64,000 nucleotides of DNA from Microbacterium psychrotolerans (GTDB lineage Bacteria; Actinomycetota; Actinomycetes; Actinomycetales; Microbacteriaceae): the NCBI RefSeq assembly GCF_031085295.1, contig NZ_JAVFWO010000008.1:62001-126000 (forward strand). Direction: 5' to 3'. Position 1 is the first letter of the stretch. Each line of letters opens with the position of its first letter. The translations under genes were made by a program, and so were the position numbers. Below the pieces are notes generated by a model. The model was not told the DNA's origin. It saw only the letters and a list, made by a program, of their open reading frames with translations, and ran no database searches. Positions 60,754-64,000 of this stretch are shown here, in pieces.

Positions 60754-63552
60754 ATGCCTGATACCAAACGCACGGCCACAGGTGTGCTCGGCGGACTCGC
60801 CGGGCTCGTGGGCCTCAGCGCCGCAGCCGGTGTCCTCATCGCGGCGACGATCACCCCCGCGGTCGCCATCACGAGCACTGCGGCCGAGCGCGCGATCACG
60901 ATGTTCGACAATCTGCCGAGCTCGCTCGAGATCGACAAGCTCATGGTGCCGAGCAATTTCTACGCCACCGATCCGGCCACCGGCCAGCCCGTGCTGCTGA
61001 CGAAGTTCCTCGAGCAGGACCGCACGCCGGTGTCGTTCGACCAGATCAACCCGGTCATGTACGACGCCCTGCTCTCCAGCGAAGACCCGCGCTACTACCA
61101 GCACGGCGGCATCGATCTCATCGGCACGACGCGTGCGCTCCTCTCGAACGCTCAGGGCGGAGGCGAGACCCAGGGCGGTTCGTCGATCAGCCAGCAGTAC
61201 GTGAAGAACGTCCTCATCCAGAAGTGCGAGCAGAACGCCACCGATGAGTACGAGACCAACGAGGCCGGCGAGACGGTTCTCGACGAGAACGGCGCGCCGG
61301 TCGTGAAGGTCAGTCGCGACCAGGCCCTGCTCAACTGCTGGACGGACGCGACGACCGCCGAGGGCACCGAGGGCTACACCCGCAAACTGCAGGAGATGCG
61401 CTACGCGATCTCCCTCGAGCAGAAGTACTCCAAGAACGAGATCCTCCTCGGCTATCTCAACATCGCGAACTTCGGCGGCATCACGTACGGCATCGAGTCG
61501 GCAGCCCGCCAGTACTTCAGCACCACGGCAGCCAACCTCACGGTCGCCCAGGCCGCGACGCTCGCCGGCATGGTGCAGAACCCCAACAGCTACCGCATCG
61601 ACAAGCCGGAGGGGTCGATCGTCAGCTCAGACGGGACGCGGTTCAACAAGGCGCCGGACGGCGTGATCGACGAAGGCGCCAAGCTCGGCGTTCTCGACGA
61701 CCTCGTGCAGTCAGGCGAGATCACCGAAGAACAGAAGCTCGCGGCCGCCGACGGCTACACCTCGACGAAGGTGCGCCAGCTCTACGTGCTGAGCCGCCTG
61801 CTCGACGATGGAAAGATCACGCGCGAGCAGTACGTCGAGGCCGCGGTGTGGCCGATCACACCTGCGGTAACTCCTCCCAAGACCGGGTGCGTCAACGCCC
61901 TCGGAGCGGAGTACTTCTGTCAGTACGTGAAGGACGTGATTCTCAACGATCCCGCCTTCGGCGAGACCGCCGAAGCTCGTCGGGCGCTGCTGCAGCGCGG
62001 CGGTCTCAACGTGTACACGACGCTCGACCCGCGCATCCAGGAGAGCGCGCGAGACGCGATGTCGAAGAACGCACCGGCCAACCCGACCCTGCCGCCCACG
62101 AAGGAGAACCCGAATGGCGGTCGGTTCGGGGCTGCCACGGTGAGCCTCGAAGCAAGCACCGGACGCATCCTGTCGATCACCCAGAACACTCAGTTCAGTG
62201 AAGATGCAGCAGTGCAGGACGACCGGACATACTCCTCCCTGGTGTTTGCGGGTGACAAGAAATTCGGAACGTCCGGCGGTTTCGAGGCGGGGTCGACGTT
62301 CAAGCTCTTCACGCTCATCGACTGGCTCGAGAAGGGGCACTCGGTCAATGAGACGCTGAACGGAACGCTGCACGTGTTCAAGAAGCTGAAGTCTTGCGAG
62401 GGCGACTGGATCAACCAGGGCAACGTTCTGATCAAGAACTTCGCGAACAACAAGGGATACATCGGCAATCCGATGCGATTCACGAAGGACTCGCTCAACA
62501 CGGGCTTCTTCGCGATGGCGGAGAAACTCGACCTCTGCGACATCAAGAACGTCGCAACTCGTATGGGCGCCACCCTCGCGGATGGTTCAGAGGTCAAGAT
62601 GAACGGGCTCGGCTCGATCATCGGCTCCAACGCGATGTCACCGATGGCGATGGCGGCGGCATACGCCACCGTCGCGAACAACGGCGTCTACTGTCAGCCA
62701 CAGGCCATCGACCGGGTGACCGACGCCGACGGCAATGAGATCGCCAAGCCGCAGCGCACGTGCACGCAGGTCATCGCGCCCAATGTCGCCGCGACTGCCG
62801 CGTATGCCCTCAAGGGCGTCATGCAGAGCGGTGGCAGTGGCAGCCCGGGCAACCCCGGCGACGGCACCGTCACGATCGGCAAGACCGGTACGCACGAAGC
62901 GAAGCAGACGTGGCTGGTGCAGTCGAACACCCGCGTCACGACGGCGACCTGGGCCGGCAACGCCGACGGAAACGGGGACGTCTTCAAGGCGGGCCTCAAC
63001 AACATCCGATTCGCCATCTCCAAGGCCATCCAGCGCACCGTCGACCAGACGTATCCGGGCGGAGCGTTCCCGGACCCCGACAACGACCTGATCAAGGTGC
63101 AACTCACCGACCTCCCGAACGTGGTGGGCCAGACGGTCGAGCAGGCGACGCAGACGCTCACCGACGCGGGGTTCACGGTCGAAGTCGGCGCGCCTGTGGA
63201 CTCCGACCAGCCCGCAGGCGTCGTGGGTGCGCAGAACCCTGGAGCCGGCAAGGTCGCGGGCGGCAGCACCGTCACGATCAGCCCCAGTAACGGAGAGGGC
63301 ATCACGGTGCCCAATGTGTCGGGTAGCACGCTCGATGACGCGAAAAAGGCGCTGCGCAGCGCCGGCTTCGGCAACGTCGGCGACGGAAACTGCACCGTCG
63401 ACGCCGCGCTAGGCACACAGACGAAGGCGACAGCTACGAACCCCGGTGCGGGCTCGCTCGTGAACCGCAACACGTCGATCGCGGTCGATTACTCTGCCGC
63501 CGTGTGCGGTGGAGGCGGTCGGGGCCCCGGCAACGGCGGCGGCAACGGCTAG
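60754..63552 (+). CDS. ponA2: Bifunctional penicillin-binding protein with PASTA domains (PonA2-like)
   Basis: A 932-residue class A PBP. After one membrane helix, the transglycosylase domain (about 95-300) carries the catalytic Glu in SSEDPRYYQHGGID (E110) and GGSSISQQYVKN. The transpeptidase domain has the acylated Ser in GSTFK (S514), the SxN motif as SLN and the KTG motif as KTGT (about 710). Two PASTA domains follow (about 782-915: LPNVVGQTVEQATQTL; VPNVSGSTLDDAKKAL), then a Gly/Asn tail. It synthesises and cross-links peptidoglycan outside the membrane. Confidence 0.96.
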   Translation: MPDTKRTATGVLGGLAGLVGLSAAAGVLIAATITPAVAITSTAAERAITMFDNLPSSLEIDKLMVPSNFYATDPATGQPVLLTKFLEQDRTPVSFDQINPVMYDALLSSEDPRYYQHGGIDLIGTTRALLSNAQGGGETQGGSSISQQYVKNVLIQKCEQNATDEYETNEAGETVLDENGAPVVKVSRDQALLNCWTDATTAEGTEGYTRKLQEMRYAISLEQKYSKNEILLGYLNIANFGGITYGIESAARQYFSTTAANLTVAQAATLAGMVQNPNSYRIDKPEGSIVSSDGTRFNKAPDGVIDEGAKLGVLDDLVQSGEITEEQKLAAADGYTSTKVRQLYVLSRLLDDGKITREQYVEAAVWPITPAVTPPKTGCVNALGAEYFCQYVKDVILNDPAFGETAEARRALLQRGGLNVYTTLDPRIQESARDAMSKNAPANPTLPPTKENPNGGRFGAATVSLEASTGRILSITQNTQFSEDAAVQDDRTYSSLVFAGDKKFGTSGGFEAGSTFKLFTLIDWLEKGHSVNETLNGTLHVFKKLKSCEGDWINQGNVLIKNFANNKGYIGNPMRFTKDSLNTGFFAMAEKLDLCDIKNVATRMGATLADGSEVKMNGLGSIIGSNAMSPMAMAAAYATVANNGVYCQPQAIDRVTDADGNEIAKPQRTCTQVIAPNVAATAAYALKGVMQSGGSGSPGNPGDGTVTIGKTGTHEAKQTWLVQSNTRVTTATWAGNADGNGDVFKAGLNNIRFAISKAIQRTVDQTYPGGAFPDPDNDLIKVQLTDLPNVVGQTVEQATQTLTDAGFTVEVGAPVDSDQPAGVVGAQNPGAGKVAGGSTVTISPSNGEGITVPNVSGSTLDDAKKALRSAGFGNVGDGNCTVDAALGTQTKATATNPGAGSLVNRNTSIAVDYSAAVCGGGGRGPGNGGGNG

Positions 63553-64000
63553 TGCCGTCCGCAGCAACTCGCACCGCCCTCACCGTGCTCGGCACGGTGG
63601 GGGCGGTCGGCGCGGGCGCCGCGATCTGGGGCATCGGCATCGAGCGCTACCTGTTCACGGTTCGCTTCCATGACGTGCCGGTGCTTCCCGCCGGCTCTGC
63701 GCCGATCCGCGTGCTTCACCTGTCGGACGCGCACATGGCGCCCTGGCAGCGTCGCAAGCAGAAGTGGATCGCGGCGCTCGCCGAGCTCCAGCCCGACCTC
63801 GTCGTGAACACCGGCGACAACATGGGCCACGCAGACGGCCTTCGCGGGCTGCGCTCAGCCTTCGACCCGCTGCGCGGCATCCCGGGCGTCTTCGTCCACG
63901 GTTCCAACGACCACGCCGCTCCCTCGCCCCGCAACCCGATGAAGTACTTCACGGGGCCGTCGAAGGTGAAGCACACGGCCGAGCCGCTCGACACGCAAGC
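63552..64000 (+). CDS. Metallophosphoesterase (truncated by window end)
   Basis: A GTG start overlaps the ponA2 stop by one base (TAGTG). The 149 residues visible begin with a hydrophobic helix (ALTVLGTVGAVGAGAAIWGIG) and a calcineurin-like phosphoesterase core: VLHLSDAHMAP, LVVNTGDNMGH and VHGSNDH, the first three metal-binding motifs (D-x-H, GDN, GN/SxDH). The reading frame runs off the end. A membrane-anchored phosphoesterase after ponA2 matches the mycobacterial order (Rv3683). Confidence 0.93.
   Translation, partial: MPSAATRTALTVLGTVGAVGAGAAIWGIGIERYLFTVRFHDVPVLPAGSAPIRVLHLSDAHMAPWQRRKQKWIAALAELQPDLVVNTGDNMGHADGLRGLRSAFDPLRGIPGVFVHGSNDHAAPSPRNPMKYFTGPSKVKHTAEPLDTQ

Overview
This window is ordinary core chromosome of a high-GC actinobacterium. 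Gene order and family content point to Microbacteriaceae, most likely Microbacterium. The supporting features are SenX3/RegX3/PhoU, CarD, a fused IspDF, GlnR next to polyphosphate kinase and pstSCAB, a SigK/RskA/DipZ/fasciclin block, a TadA-type pilus operon with 6C RNA beside acs, and a RidA/DUF4177/PonA2/metallophosphoesterase block. Several of these blocks match the arrangement I recall from Mycobacterium tuberculosis. Most genes use G/C at third codon positions. I see no rRNA, CRISPR array, insertion sequence, prophage or integrase.

Layout. 0-12 kb: a CitE-like lyase, a YdcZ-type transporter, tRNA-Thr(TGT), a membrane-anchored thioredoxin-fold protein without its CxxC, a sugar-ABC ATPase, a DUF4032 kinase-like protein, then rlmB, cysS, an EamA transporter, a GNAT and ispDF. 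12-18 kb: carD, a lipoprotein, regX3-senX3 divergent from phoU, gpm and a methyltransferase. 18-21.5 kb: a five-gene minus-strand cluster (two small membrane proteins, nitrobindin-like, ygfZ, FUSC). 21.5-30 kb: glnR, ppk-mutT1, pstSCAB, with PHO-box repeats at phoU and pstS and a weaker one at ppk. 30-36.7 kb: pabC, an unknown, a VOC protein, an AraC regulator, then rskA-sigK-dipZ divergent from a fasciclin lipoprotein. 36.8-44.4 kb: a Ser/Thr kinase, tRNA-Lys, a five-gene MMPL/pncA/AlkD/GNAT operon behind an operator-covered promoter, a second EamA transporter, and tRNA-Thr(CGT). 44.6-47.4 kb: metQNI. 47.4-53.7 kb: topA-tmk-holB-aminopeptidase operon. 53.7-57.6 kb: tad pilus operon containing a 33-bp minisatellite, with a 6C RNA gene upstream. 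57.8-64 kb: acs, ridA, DUF4177, ponA2 and a metallophosphoesterase cut by the window end.

How the parts work together. About 15 kb is devoted to phosphate: sensing (SenX3/RegX3, PhoU), high-affinity uptake (PstSCAB) and storage (Ppk). GlnR, the nitrogen regulator, sits inside this neighbourhood. The SigK block would couple an anti-sigma-gated signal to thiol chemistry outside the membrane (DipZ) and a secreted fasciclin lipoprotein. The least explained items are the minisatellite within the tad operon, the operator pair on the MMPL promoter, the kinase-like DUF4032 protein behind a strong terminator, the paired repeats upstream of pabC, and a genome-wide GGATGCC/GGCATCC bias that appears to force otherwise rare codons.
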